Source of the DNA: Chloroflexota bacterium
Lineage (GTDB): Bacteria; Chloroflexota; Anaerolineae; Anaerolineales; Villigracilaceae
Direction of reading: 5' to 3'
NCBI GenBank assembly: GCA_021824575.1
Contig: JAKAKJ010000075.1
Location: 1 to 64,000 of the forward strand
DNA length: 64,000 nt
Position 1 is the stretch's first letter; each line of letters opens with the position of its first letter. Both the position numbers and the translations under genes were made by a program. Below the pieces are notes generated by a model, which did not search any database, was not told the DNA's origin, and saw only the letters and a program-made list of their open reading frames with translations. Of this stretch, positions 1 to 12,755 are shown piece by piece.

Positions 1-26
1 GGTAGTGGTCAGGTAATAAGTGATAG
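1..26 (+). repeat. Left terminal inverted repeat of the IS1-family element
   Basis: Starts GGTAGTGGTCA and matches the inverted right end exactly over 11 bases, then partially (AAGTGAT). It lies just beyond the transposase stop codon. Confidence 0.85.
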
Positions 27-437
27 GTTGTGATGGATAATAAACAGTCTGATTACGATTTCGTGCATCGCATCGGATTTTGAAAATGAGAGTGTTTTTC
101 GGACGAACCGCGCACACGATTGTCGCAAGGTGCAATACCAACGTTCCATGTGATTGGTTTGGCCGCTTCCTTTGCCAACGCATGCATGAGTTTTTTCAGG
201 AAAGACCCGTTGATAGGCTTCCCAAAAATCACTGTAACTCTGACAACCCTTGTAGGCTGCAGGAATTCGCTCCCAGAGTGTACGACAAGTTGCCTCGCTC
301 CGATCTCCGATCACAAACGCCACAATTTGGCGAGTTCGGCGGCACATGATCGTCCACAGCCAGCGTTTATTCCATTTTTCGTGGACGAATGACCACATTT
401 CATCGGCTTCCAGCACATCCTCAGGTTCCGCAGACAA
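9..437 (-). CDS. IS1-family transposase, InsB-like catalytic part
   Basis: The 142-residue reading frame matches the catalytic half of IS1 transposases, which use a DDE active site to move the element. Recognisable blocks are EADEMWSFV with the first acidic residue, KRWLW, RRTRQIVAFVIGDRS, YSDFWEAY with the second Asp, and the C-terminal NHMERW block with the Glu. The listed start is TTG, but the frame is open back to about base 476 and reads on through LEDTLLSAEPEDVLE, which is normal IS1 sequence. The natural product is therefore a fusion with the InsA frame, made by frameshifting at the A8 run (471-478). The stop lies inside the left inverted repeat region, as is usual for IS1. Confidence 0.85.
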   Translation of the reverse strand: MSAEPEDVLEADEMWSFVHEKWNKRWLWTIMCRRTRQIVAFVIGDRSEATCRTLWERIPAAYKGCQSYSDFWEAYQRVFPEKTHACVGKGSGQTNHMERWYCTLRQSCARFVRKTLSFSKSDAMHEIVIRLFIIHHNLSLIT

Positions 438-447
438 GAGCGTGTCT

Positions 448-729
448 TCAAGTTTCGGATTGGTTTCGTCTTTTTTTTAGCCAGCTCGCCAAGGTTGGAC
501 GGCTGACGCCAAATGTGCGTTGTACCCCACGCATGCTCGAACGCTCGTTATAAGCCGCTAAGATTTGTTCTTTCTGCGCCTGAGTGTATCCACGTTTCGG
601 TTCCAGTACGCCGCGTTTGCCGCAATCCTTACACCAATATTGTTGGCTGCCACTGGCATTGTGACCATTTTTCACGATTTTCTGGCTGTCGCAATTTCGA
701 CATCGGTAGACAATCTGTTTAGCAATCAT
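448..729 (-). CDS. IS1-family InsA-like zinc-finger/HTH protein
   Basis: This 93-residue protein is the N-terminal DNA-binding half of an IS1 transposase. An N-terminal zinc ribbon is visible as CRNC and CKDC, followed by a helix-turn-helix segment (SSMRGVQRTFGVSRPTLASWLKK). In IS1, InsA binds the inverted repeats and also represses transposition when made alone. The frame crosses an A8 run at 471-478 and stops 30 bases later. The catalytic InsB-like frame is +1 (equivalently -2) relative to this one. Classical IS1 instead uses a -1 shift at A6C, so either slippage on the longer A run makes the fusion or the element is frameshifted. Confidence 0.85.
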   Translation of the reverse strand: MIAKQIVYRCRNCDSQKIVKNGHNASGSQQYWCKDCGKRGVLEPKRGYTQAQKEQILAAYNERSSMRGVQRTFGVSRPTLASWLKKRRNQSET

Positions 730-744
730 GTGCCAACTATATCG

Positions 745-770
745 CCAATCACTTCATTTTGACCACTACC
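745..770 (-). repeat. Right terminal inverted repeat of the IS1-family element
   Basis: Read on the minus strand it starts GGTAGTGGTCA, the exact partner of bases 1-11. It lies just upstream of the InsA-like ORF, so it probably also carries the transposase promoter. Confidence 0.85.
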
Positions 771-792
771 AAATAATTTTCCGGATATCAAG

Positions 793-1494
793 CTAAAAAA
801 CGAATATCCCGGCAATGATCGCTGCCAGCGTGACAGTGATATTATCCACATCCTTGAACGGCAGAGACTCAACAAGCGCGCCAACGACCGCGATAATAGT
901 GATTGGCAGTAAATAACCGCTGAATGACTTTGTAAAGATTCCCGCCGAAACGTAGATGAAAAGAATCAGGGCGGTCATCAGCCAGCCGCCGAGGAACACG
1001 CTCACCGATCCGGCCACGGACTTTTGGCGGCTCCACGGAATCGAGGGCGAAGCGACGCGTCGTCCGACGATGTCGGCCAGGCCGTCGCCGCCGCACATCA
1101 ACATCAATGCGGTCATGCCGACGGGGGAATCTTTCCAATAAATGAGAGTCAGCAAAACGAAGACAATTCCATAATATAACGGGCCGCGCAGAATCTCGCG
1201 GCGGTCGCCGGTACGCGACATGGCTTGCACCGCGGCTTCGTCTTTGAGGACGCCCAATCCGACCAGCGCAAATTGAAGGACGATCATGAAGGGGACGAGC
1301 GCAGCCAGCCATCGGGATGCGGGATCGTCCGGGAAAAGCAGCCAGCACAAGACAAAGATCGGACCGGTGCCGATATGAATCAGCTTGCGGCTGAGGCGGG
1401 CTTCGATCCAGCCGCGATGGGCAAAGAAGTCCATGAGACGCAGAAATCCAAGGGCGATGGCAAAGGTGATGACCGTCGCGATGATGCTGTTCAT
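793..1494 (-). CDS. Polyprenol/phytol kinase-like CTP-dependent membrane protein
   Basis: A 233-residue hydrophobic protein with about six to seven membrane segments. Two motifs place it in the dolichol kinase / phytol kinase / phosphatidate cytidylyltransferase group: RKLIHIGTGP near residue 36, and CGGDGLADIVGRR near residue 135, the usual nucleotide-binding loop. Family members phosphorylate isoprenoid alcohols using CTP or other NTPs in the membrane. The substrate cannot be told from sequence. The start is supported by GGAG six bases upstream of the ATG. The gene ends about 20 bases from the right end of the IS element, which has not interrupted it. Confidence 0.75.
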   Translation of the reverse strand: MNSIIATVITFAIALGFLRLMDFFAHRGWIEARLSRKLIHIGTGPIFVLCWLLFPDDPASRWLAALVPFMIVLQFALVGLGVLKDEAAVQAMSRTGDRREILRGPLYYGIVFVLLTLIYWKDSPVGMTALMLMCGGDGLADIVGRRVASPSIPWSRQKSVAGSVSVFLGGWLMTALILFIYVSAGIFTKSFSGYLLPITIIAVVGALVESLPFKDVDNITVTLAAIIAGIFVF

Positions 1495-1542
1495 TGAATT
1501 CTCCGGAAAAGAGTTTTGTTTATAGAAACCCCACGATAAACG

Positions 1543-1564
1543 AAAAGACGCCCCAATGGGCGCC
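1543..1564 (-). terminator. Rho-independent terminator after the SpeD-like gene
   Basis: On the minus strand GGCGCCC-ATT-GGGGCGTC forms a short GC stem followed by TTTT (bases 1546-1543), a few bases after the SpeD-like stop codon. The opposite strand also has a T-rich tail, so it may work both ways. Confidence 0.7.
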
Positions 1565-1570
1565 TTTATT

Positions 1571-1936
1571 TTATTTTCGTTCGACTGTGTGCAGGCTGTA
1601 GCGTTTGCCCTTGAAATACTTCAATGCGAACTCTGCGACATCTTTCGGCTCATACGGCGCACAGCTGAACACGTCCAGATAGATCGCGCAGCTGGCTTCC
1701 GCAAAATGGGCGGACACGAGCGAGGTCTCGATCAGTTGCGTCATGCTGAATCCGTTCACGCGCGGATCGTCGCCGAAGTGTACAACTTGCGTTTCACCGT
1801 AACGCTTCATCTTTATCAGATCGCACAACTGTTTTACAAACTCGCGGATTGCATCCGCGTCTTTCATCAGTCCAAGGTCACATTCGTACAGATCAATACA
1901 GGAAGAGAGTCCCCAGTATTGAGGCGCATTTTTCAT
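1571..1936 (-). CDS. S-adenosylmethionine decarboxylase (SpeD) family protein, divergent
   Basis: The protein has the SpeD fold signature: a central segment that should undergo self-cleavage to form the pyruvoyl group, followed by a YLDVFSCAPYEP strand like the family's 'DVFTCG', then a C-terminal helix (KDVAEFALKYFKGK). Canonical SpeD makes decarboxylated SAM for spermidine synthesis. Aligned to the usual SESH..IH processing site, this protein reads IETSLVSAH. The pyruvoyl-forming Ser and the downstream His remain, but the Glu before the Ser and the His after it are replaced. Substrate specificity is therefore uncertain. The ATG at 1936 (121 residues) is preferred over one 48 bases upstream because AAAGGAAA precedes it at correct spacing. 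Confidence 0.7.
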   Translation of the reverse strand: MKNAPQYWGLSSCIDLYECDLGLMKDADAIREFVKQLCDLIKMKRYGETQVVHFGDDPRVNGFSMTQLIETSLVSAHFAEASCAIYLDVFSCAPYEPKDVAEFALKYFKGKRYSLHTVERK

Positions 1937-2142
1937 TCGCAAAATTTCCTTTCGATACCTGCAAAGTTTTTTAATATATATCATTGATTTGGGATTTTGA
2001 TAACGTTTTGAAAGAGGAGAAATCCCGCTGACTTTGGCGCCGGCAGGAGAAGGGCAAGTGTGAGAAGCTGACGAAATAAATGGTTCAGCCTTGAAATTCT
2101 TATTCAGGCCTGTACGGCGCTTCGGCTTCGATGCTTTATATG

Positions 2143-5100
2143 TTACTGAAATGTAATCTCTTCCACGCGCCAGGATTCCTCGCCGATCAACTTACCCAAA
2201 CGCGCCAGCATTTCGGGGCAGATGCGCGTCGTGTCGCCGGGGAAATCAATCAAATGTCCCTTGCCGTTCTCAAAGATGTGGAATGAAAACTTGTCGCGGC
2301 CGTGATATGAAATCAGCGTGCCGTAAATGGTCTTGATGCGGCGCTTATCGTGGTCCTTGTCGCCGGTCGAGCGCAGCAATACCGTGATTTGTTTCGGCGG
2401 ATGATCCTGGTCTTTTTCTTCCTTGACGAGCGGGACATACAGCGACGGCGGAATCTGCGGTTCAGGCCCGATTTCTTCAATGGGATGTAATGCCGCTTCC
2501 TCGCGCGGACTTTCCATCGGCTCGCGTTCTTCGACTTCTGATTCGGCTTCGATTGATTCCGCTAAACGCGGCTCAATAGGCTTGTCGTCAACTTTGGGCT
2601 CTGGCCGCGACGCAATCTGTTCAACTTCAAACGATGGCTGCCATTCTGCATCCCAATCGGGAGGGAAGTTATCGGGCGGGGGAGGAACATCTTCCTCTTC
2701 CCGTTCGACTTTTGCAGAAGATGGAATAGACGGCTTGGCCGCGTAAATTGCAGGGCGCTCTGCAGTCTGATTTGCGAGAACAGGTTTCGGCGCGGGTTTG
2801 ACGGGTTGTGGCGCGGGGCGCGGCATTGCTTTCGAAACAGGAGCCGTGATCGGTTTAGAAAGAGGCGGAGCCTCAGTCGGCTTGTTTGCAATATCCGCAG
2901 ACTCAATTACCTTCATCTCGGTCTTGATCGCATCCACTAAAACTTTGGGCGGGTTGCTTCCGGTATCCGCTTTGCCTTCGACGATGATGATTTGCCCGAC
3001 CGCCAGCACGCCTTGATATTGTCCCCACGTGCGCGGGAAGAGCACGAGTTCGATGTTGCCTTGAATATCTTCGAGCGTGACGAAGCCCATCGGCTTGTTG
3101 GTTTTGGTCATGTATGGGCGGACGGCTGTGACGAGGCCCGCCACGCGAATCTTTTCCTGATTCTGCGCTTCGTTCAATTGACCGGAGAAATGCGTAACGA
3201 TCTGTGCGAGATTGGCTTGATATGGCGTGAGCGGATGGTCGGAAATGTAAAGGCCGATCAGCTCGCGTTCCCAGTTGAGCATCTCGCGTTTATCAACATT
3301 ATTGACGTCGGGCAGCGTGATGACTTCGGTCACGCCTGTGGCCGCGCCGAACAAACTGAGTTGTCCCGCTTCGGCCGCGCGGAAATGATTGCTGCTGATG
3401 GCGGTGATTCGGTCGAGCGAGGCGAGCAACGCGGCGCGGTTGCCGAAGGCATCCATCGCGCCGACCTTGATCAAACATTCCAGTCCGCGTTTGCCAACCG
3501 AACGCAAATCGACGCGGCGCGCGAAGTCGTTGAGATCGTTGAACCTGCCGTTCTTCTTGCGTTCTTCAACGATCAATTCCACCGCGCTTTGACCGACGTT
3601 TTTTACCGCGCCCAAACCAAAACGAATTTGTGGTTTGGTTTGCTCTTTGCTTGAGCTGCTGCCTGAAGTGGGAGGGTCTTCAATTCCAAAATCCCAATCC
3701 GATGCATTGATGTCGGGAGGTAAAACCGGCACGCCCATGCTGCGCGCATCGGCAACATATAACGCGACTTTTTCTGTTTGTCCCGCCGAGGCGGAAAGCA
3801 AAGCCGTCATGTATTCGGCGGTGTAATGCGCTTTGAGATAAGCCGTCTCGACTGCGATTACGCCGTAATCGGCGGCGTGCGATTTGTTGAAACCGTAACG
3901 TGCGAACTCTTCCCAATCTGCATAAATCGCGTCGGCGATTTCGCGCGCCATCCCATGCTTGACCGCGCCTTCCACAAATTTTTTGCGGTGCTTCTCGATG
4001 TCTTCTTTCTTTTTCTTCGAGATGGCTTTGCGAAGTTCATCTGATTCAGAGGGCGTGTATCCCGCCAGTTCGACCGCGGCGCGCATCAACTGTTCCTGGT
4101 AGAGCGGAATGCCGTACGTGGATTCAAAAATGGGTTTCATCGCCGGATGACGATATTCGACTTCCGCCTCGCCGTGCATGCGCGCAATGTAATCGGGGAT
4201 GAACTGCATCGGGCCGGGACGATACGCCGCGACCATGGCGATGACGTGATCCAGCTTGGTCGGCTTCATCTGGACGATGTAGCGCGTCATCCCGCCGCCT
4301 TCCACCTGAAAGACGCCCGCGGTTTGACCGGAACCCAAGAGCTCGAACGATTTCGGATCATCAAGCGGGATGTTGCTCAAATCGAGATGAACGCCATGCC
4401 GCTTCTCGATCAAATCGCAGGCTTTGGCCATCACGCTCAATGTGATCAGGCCGAGGAAGTCCACCTTTAACATGCCGAGCGAATCGAGAATGCCCATTTC
4501 GAATTGCGTCACGGTTTTGATGGGCGTTTCTTCCGAGCCGGATGTTGGGCGATGCAAAGGTAAATATTCGAGGATTGGTTTATCGGAAATTACCACGCCC
4601 GCGGCGTGCGTACCGGCATTGCGCACGGTGCCTTCCATCTTGGCGGCAACATCAATCAAATCATGCAAATGTTCTTGCGATTCGTAGATTTCTTTAAACT
4701 CTGGAATTTCAAGCGCATCTTGCATCGTCGTCGTGCGGCCCGAAACGAAAGGCACGAGCTTTGCGACGCGATCCACTTCATTCAATGGAATATCCATCAC
4801 GCGGCCTACGTCGCGCAATGCGGCTTTTGTGCCCATCGTTCCGAACGTGATGATCTGCGCGACCTTGTCATCGCCATATTTGGCCGCGCAATAGGCCAGC
4901 ATCTCACTGCGGCGGTCGTCGCGGAAGTCGAGGTCAATATCCGGCATTGAGATGCGCCCCGGATTCAGGAAACGCTCGAAGATCAAATCGTGCTGGATCG
5001 GGTCAACGAGTGTAATGTTCAATGTGTACGCGACAATGGAGCCGGCGGCGGATCCGCGTGCGTTGTACCAGATTCCGTTTTCACGCGCGTAGCGGCATAA

Positions 5101-6129
5101 ATCCCACACGATCAGGAAGTACGCGTCGAATCCCATCTTGTGGATGATGCCCAACTCGTATTCGAGTCGTTCGCGGACCTCGTTGCTGGCCGCGCGTGCC
5201 CCGTAGCGACTGTGTGCGCCTTCTTCACACAGATGACGAAGATACGTTTCCGCGGTGTGTCCCTCCGGCACGGGGAAATCGGGCAGGTGATAACCTTTAA
5301 AGGAAAGGTCAACATTGCAGCGTTCGGCAATGAGCAATGTATTGCTCAGGGCCTCCGGCACTTCCGCAAATAATTGACTCATCTCCTGAGGCGTGCGGAG
5401 ATAATACGAGTCGTCCGTCATCCTCATGCGCTTCGGATCGGACAACAACGACTGCGTTTGAATCGAAAGCAGAATATCCTGCAAGCGCGCATCTTCAGGA
5501 TTGATGTAATGCACGTCATTCGTCGCGATGAATTTGGCGGAATAGCGCACGCCCATCTCCACCAGTCTGCGGTTGAGATCGGTTATTTCTTTGATGTTGT
5601 GCTGCTGCAATTCGACGAAGAACCGTTCGGGGCCGAAGACATCGTAGTACCAGTTCATGCGGCGCACGGCTTCCTGCGGATTCTCTTCGAGCAGCGCGCT
5701 TGGGATTTCTGCGGACATACAGCCCGAAGTGCAGATCAGCCCTTCGGAATGAGCCGCCAAAAAGTCGTGGTCGATGCGCGGATAATAATAGAAGCCTTCA
5801 AGTTGCGCGGCAGAGGCGATCTTCAAAAGATTCTTATAGCCGGTTTCATTTTCCGCGAGCAGAAGCAGATGATAGGATGAACGGTCCAGTTTGGAGTCGC
5901 GGTCTTGCATCCCGCGTGCCGCCATGTATGCTTCAAGTCCGATGATCGGCTTGATATTCTCTGCCTTGGCCGCCTTGTAAAAATCAATCACGCCAAACAT
6001 CGTGCCGTGGTCGGTGATGGCAACCGCGGGCATATCCATTTCCTTGACGCGTTTGACCAGCTTCTTGATATTCGAGAAGCCGTCGAGCAGGGAATATTCG
6101 GTGTGAACGTGAAGGTGGGCGAAGGACAT
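2143..6129 (-). CDS. dnaE: DNA polymerase III alpha subunit
   Basis: This is the replicative polymerase catalytic subunit, 1328 residues against about 1160 in E. coli. It starts with a PHP domain (HLHVHTEYSLLDG at the N-terminus). The polymerase active-site acidic motif PDIDLDF is near residue 400, followed by the palm/fingers with GPMQFIPDYIARMHG. Tandem helix-hairpin-helix and OB-fold regions (IRVAGLVTAVRPYMTKTNKPMGFVTLED) come next. After the OB domain, a Pro/Glu-rich low-complexity linker of about 170 residues leads to a final folded-looking segment (QITVLLRSTGDKDHDKRRIKTIYG). A PHP domain and OB fold are standard. The long linker plus terminal module is not, and it may dock replisome partners. 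No strong ribosome site is seen before the ATG. Confidence 0.95.
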   Translation of the reverse strand: MSFAHLHVHTEYSLLDGFSNIKKLVKRVKEMDMPAVAITDHGTMFGVIDFYKAAKAENIKPIIGLEAYMAARGMQDRDSKLDRSSYHLLLLAENETGYKNLLKIASAAQLEGFYYYPRIDHDFLAAHSEGLICTSGCMSAEIPSALLEENPQEAVRRMNWYYDVFGPERFFVELQQHNIKEITDLNRRLVEMGVRYSAKFIATNDVHYINPEDARLQDILLSIQTQSLLSDPKRMRMTDDSYYLRTPQEMSQLFAEVPEALSNTLLIAERCNVDLSFKGYHLPDFPVPEGHTAETYLRHLCEEGAHSRYGARAASNEVRERLEYELGIIHKMGFDAYFLIVWDLCRYARENGIWYNARGSAAGSIVAYTLNITLVDPIQHDLIFERFLNPGRISMPDIDLDFRDDRRSEMLAYCAAKYGDDKVAQIITFGTMGTKAALRDVGRVMDIPLNEVDRVAKLVPFVSGRTTTMQDALEIPEFKEIYESQEHLHDLIDVAAKMEGTVRNAGTHAAGVVISDKPILEYLPLHRPTSGSEETPIKTVTQFEMGILDSLGMLKVDFLGLITLSVMAKACDLIEKRHGVHLDLSNIPLDDPKSFELLGSGQTAGVFQVEGGGMTRYIVQMKPTKLDHVIAMVAAYRPGPMQFIPDYIARMHGEAEVEYRHPAMKPIFESTYGIPLYQEQLMRAAVELAGYTPSESDELRKAISKKKKEDIEKHRKKFVEGAVKHGMAREIADAIYADWEEFARYGFNKSHAADYGVIAVETAYLKAHYTAEYMTALLSASAGQTEKVALYVADARSMGVPVLPPDINASDWDFGIEDPPTSGSSSSKEQTKPQIRFGLGAVKNVGQSAVELIVEERKKNGRFNDLNDFARRVDLRSVGKRGLECLIKVGAMDAFGNRAALLASLDRITAISSNHFRAAEAGQLSLFGAATGVTEVITLPDVNNVDKREMLNWERELIGLYISDHPLTPYQANLAQIVTHFSGQLNEAQNQEKIRVAGLVTAVRPYMTKTNKPMGFVTLEDIQGNIELVLFPRTWGQYQGVLAVGQIIIVEGKADTGSNPPKVLVDAIKTEMKVIESADIANKPTEAPPLSKPITAPVSKAMPRPAPQPVKPAPKPVLANQTAERPAIYAAKPSIPSSAKVEREEEDVPPPPDNFPPDWDAEWQPSFEVEQIASRPEPKVDDKPIEPRLAESIEAESEVEEREPMESPREEAALHPIEEIGPEPQIPPSLYVPLVKEEKDQDHPPKQITVLLRSTGDKDHDKRRIKTIYGTLISYHGRDKFSFHIFENGKGHLIDFPGDTTRICPEMLARLGKLIGEESWRVEEITFQ

Positions 6130-6145
6130 TTTAGTTGGATAGCAG

Positions 6146-6216
6146 CGTAGTTTGATCGTTAGATGGTTGGGTAGTTCAACTACAAAACTATGTAACTATC
6201 AAACTAACCAGCTAAA
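6146..6216. repeat. Imperfect palindrome of the TAGTT/AACTA family
   Basis: The sequence alternates AGTT-rich (TAGTTTGATCGTTAGATGG, GTAGTTC) and complementary AACTA-rich (AACTACAAAACTATGTAAC, TATCAAACTAACC) blocks, so it can fold into a long AT-rich hairpin. The same word family recurs inside the SAM riboswitch near 39370-39446. It lies just upstream of dnaE. Confidence 0.6.
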
Positions 6217-6383
6217 TAGGATTATAGCACCCAGACTCAAAATTAGAACAAATGATTGCCTTAAAGATTCGCGCTTCCCTGTGAGCGTCTGAACCGAATG
6301 TTGGCTTGAAATAGGCGAAAGCTTGGAATGCAAATTCCGCGCAGTGTGCGGATGATGTGTTGATGATCAGATTGGCAGAAAGA

Positions 6384-7088
6384 TTACCGGCGCGACAGGA
6401 TTGGGGTGGTGGGCGTATCGGGCGTGATCAACCCCAGCTGCCGCGCCCTGGCGATGGCTGCCGCACGATTGCGTACCTCCAGCTTGAGATATGCGCTGGA
6501 TAGCAAGTTGCGAACTGTGGAATTGGCGACTGACATCTTGTGCGCCAACTCGCCCGTTGATGAATCCGGATAAGCCAGGCACAGGGAGAGCACTTCCCGT
6601 TGGCGTTGGGTCAGGAGATGATCGTTCTCTTCCTGTTCCCGCGGAAGAAGATGTCTGCGGGCATTCTCGCTCAAATAGATCTCCATTTCGCCTTTGGCGA
6701 TGGAGTCAATGATGGCCCCCAATTTTTGAATTGTCTCCTGGTCGTCTTTGAGGATGTAGCCGCTTGCCCCAGCATCCATCACTGCCCGGATCAACCCGCG
6801 CTCCGTGTACATGCTGATGACCAAAATGCAAAGAGCGGGATAACTTTCCAATAGATTGGGAATGAGGTGCAGAATCGGATAGGGATTTGAGTTTTCAGGC
6901 GAGGTGGGAACGTTGACATCGAGCAGCAGAACGTCGGTTGGGTACTTCTTCAAGGTTGGTTCGAGCTGTTCGCCAAAGCCAATGGTCGCGACAACAACTA
7001 TATTTGGCCTCTCTTTTAAACGATAAACATAACCATCAATGATGGATTGATGATCGTCCAGGATTGCTACGCGGATTTCTTTCGCCAT
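6384..7088 (-). CDS. NarL/LuxR-type response regulator
   Basis: A 234-residue two-domain regulator. The N-terminal receiver has the acidic pair D11-D12, the phospho-acceptor D57 (LLLDVNVP) and K114 (YILKDD). The C-terminal LuxR helix-turn-helix starts LTQRQREVLSLC and contains the recognition helix region NSTVRNLLSSAYLKL. It would bind DNA after phosphorylation by a histidine kinase, but no kinase gene lies nearby, so it is an orphan regulator here. The start at 7088 is chosen over an upstream in-frame ATG because GGGAG precedes it by about seven bases. The target genes are unknown. Confidence 0.88.
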   Translation of the reverse strand: MAKEIRVAILDDHQSIIDGYVYRLKERPNIVVVATIGFGEQLEPTLKKYPTDVLLLDVNVPTSPENSNPYPILHLIPNLLESYPALCILVISMYTERGLIRAVMDAGASGYILKDDQETIQKLGAIIDSIAKGEMEIYLSENARRHLLPREQEENDHLLTQRQREVLSLCLAYPDSSTGELAHKMSVANSTVRNLLSSAYLKLEVRNRAAAIARARQLGLITPDTPTTPILSRR

Positions 7089-7462
7089 GATGATTCTCCC
7101 ACGATGCTTCAAGAGTAGCAGAAAGCATGCCTTAATTCAAGTTTCTTGGGCAAAAACAGTACATTTGCCTATTCACTCATCTTGCTTTAATGACTACAAT
7201 GTCATTACTTCGGTTTTTAAAAGGCGGGCAATCAGCAGCAAGCTCGCATTATAGGGGAATGCCAGGGAAGGGCGGAGAAAGGGGGATGAGTTTTTTCGAC
7301 TTGGTGGGAAACGGGTCCCTTTTTGGAAAAAGTCCATTTTCCCTCGAAAAGAAATTGTATGGGATAGTGTTGTGGGCGAACGGCTTGCTTTGAGCAAAAT
7401 GCGTTTTGTTTATGGTTATAAGGCTTTGGCAGGGCTGCCCTATGCCTGGGGAACAGCCGTCA
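7089..7462. other. Intergenic stretch without a recognisable gene
   Basis: Between the two response regulators, no open frame with a ribosome site and sensible composition is seen. It presumably carries the promoter of the LuxR-type regulator and the 3' end of the downstream-reading receiver-GGDEF transcript. No clear terminator hairpin was found. Confidence 0.5.
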
Positions 7463-8482
7463 TTATAGCCTGAAATCAACTTGGGAGGTTTGGTTGGTAC
7501 CGATCGGTTTTACAGTGACCTCCCGCTTCTTGATTGGCGTTTGTCCCATAACCTGATTGCTCTGCAGAGATGAAATTAAATCAATATCGTAGGCGTTGTT
7601 GAACTCGTCCCGCGCATAAAACTTATAGCCTCCATGACCTTCAGCCTTTGCGAGTGAAAGCGCAACTTTGACGTCCTTCAGGATTTCATTGACGCTGAAA
7701 TATCCCGCGTCGCACAAGACAATGCCAACATGACTCTTGCTCTGGATGAATTTTCCTTCCATATTACTGGCAAGCCGTTCGAGAATGCGATTTGCTATGT
7801 AGATGGGAATGTCCCAGTTGGTTACTTCTTCGATTAAGACGGCAAATTGTGCGCCTTCCATTCTGGCAATGGTATCCGTGGGGCGCAAGACTCTCCTAAG
7901 TGTTCTGGCTGTATCCTGCAATAGCAGGCGGCTGTAATCCGCGCCAAGCTGTTCCTCAATCTTCTTGAATTGGTCAATGTCTGTCAAAAGTACTGCGAAA
8001 TGATTAAAGGCAATTTGCTTTGAGCGAGCCAGCGCATAATCCATCAAGCCGGCGAAAAACGAACGATTGAACAAGCCGGTTATTTCATCGGTGGGGGATT
8101 CGGTTGCAAGTTCACTAACTGGCTGCAGACGCTTAACCAGATTAGTCAACTGATCGAGGTTGACCGGCTTTAGCAAAACCAATTCAGCTTGATCTTCGAG
8201 GTTTCTGGCCGCGTTTGAATCCCCCGTGATTACGATGACCGGTTTATCCTTTAAGCGTTCGCTGGAACGGATCAGGTGGAGGATTTCTGTGCCAGAAACA
8301 CCCGGCAGGATCAGGTCCAGGAGGATGACATCTACGTCCATGTCTTCCTCGGAGAGCCGTTCGACTGCCGTCTTGCCATGCAAAATAATCTCGGTCTGGT
8401 AACCTACCAGATCAAGAACGTGCCGGAAGAGGATGACGATATCGCGGTCATCCTCAATGATTAAAGCGGTTGGCTTTTCCAC
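7463..8482 (-). CDS. Response regulator with degenerate GGDEF domain
   Basis: A 339-residue protein with an N-terminal receiver (acidic D11-D12, phospho-acceptor D56, K105) joined to a GGDEF-type domain starting near DEITGLFNRSFF. The nucleotide-cyclase signature that should read GGDEF is EGAQF at residues 209-213, so diguanylate cyclase activity is very unlikely. The domain may bind GTP or c-di-GMP, or act only in protein contacts. The C-terminal 40 residues are polar and poorly conserved in appearance. It is transcribed divergently from secA, with about 190 bases between them. Confidence 0.85.
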   Translation of the reverse strand: MEKPTALIIEDDRDIVILFRHVLDLVGYQTEIILHGKTAVERLSEEDMDVDVILLDLILPGVSGTEILHLIRSSERLKDKPVIVITGDSNAARNLEDQAELVLLKPVNLDQLTNLVKRLQPVSELATESPTDEITGLFNRSFFAGLMDYALARSKQIAFNHFAVLLTDIDQFKKIEEQLGADYSRLLLQDTARTLRRVLRPTDTIARMEGAQFAVLIEEVTNWDIPIYIANRILERLASNMEGKFIQSKSHVGIVLCDAGYFSVNEILKDVKVALSLAKAEGHGGYKFYARDEFNNAYDIDLISSLQSNQVMGQTPIKKREVTVKPIGTNQTSQVDFRL

Positions 8483-8669
8483 AGGCTAATACCAGTCTAC
8501 GCGACATAAACAAGACGCAAATTGTATAGGTAAGTTACAGGTACCCTCTGGCTAATCTGTTTGCGAATGGACCACCGCACAAGAATGGAACAACAGTGCG
8601 GGTTTGGTGGCATAATTTCTTATACTCCTCCAATTCCCCTCTGTTATAATCCCACGCCGAAAGGCGAAT

Positions 8670-12668
<3,999 letters not shown>

Positions 12669-12678
12669 TTGAACCGTT

Positions 12679-12732
12679 AGCGTGCGAAGATCGCGGAGCG
12701 TTTTTTTCTTTGTGGTCTTGGCGTCCTTTGCG
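12679..12732. repeat. GCG-AAAG/CTTTGCG-type interspersed repeat
   Basis: It contains GTGCGAAGATCGCGGAGCG, then TTTGTGGTCTTGGCGTCC and TTTGCGG, the same word family as at 20648-20722 and inside metH at 36240-36342. It fills the whole secA-add gap. Confidence 0.55.
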
Positions 12733-12755
12733 GTTTGATTATAGAAATTACAGGT

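Larger units (their letters stand above)
1..770 (-). mobile_element. IS1-family insertion sequence, complete at both visible ends
   Basis: The first 11 bases (GGTAGTGGTCA) are repeated exactly, inverted, at 760-770, and the similarity continues imperfectly for about 25 bases (AGTGAT is shared). The 770-bp length is typical of IS1. Inside, on the minus strand, are an InsA-like zinc-finger/HTH ORF and an InsB-like DDE transposase ORF. The sequence right of the element starts AAATAATTTT. The left flank lies outside the window, so a target duplication cannot be checked. Confidence 0.9.

Noticed and set aside
7194-7479. Short open frames between the two response regulators
   Set aside because: No ribosome site, overlapping frames on both strands, no domain-like sequence.
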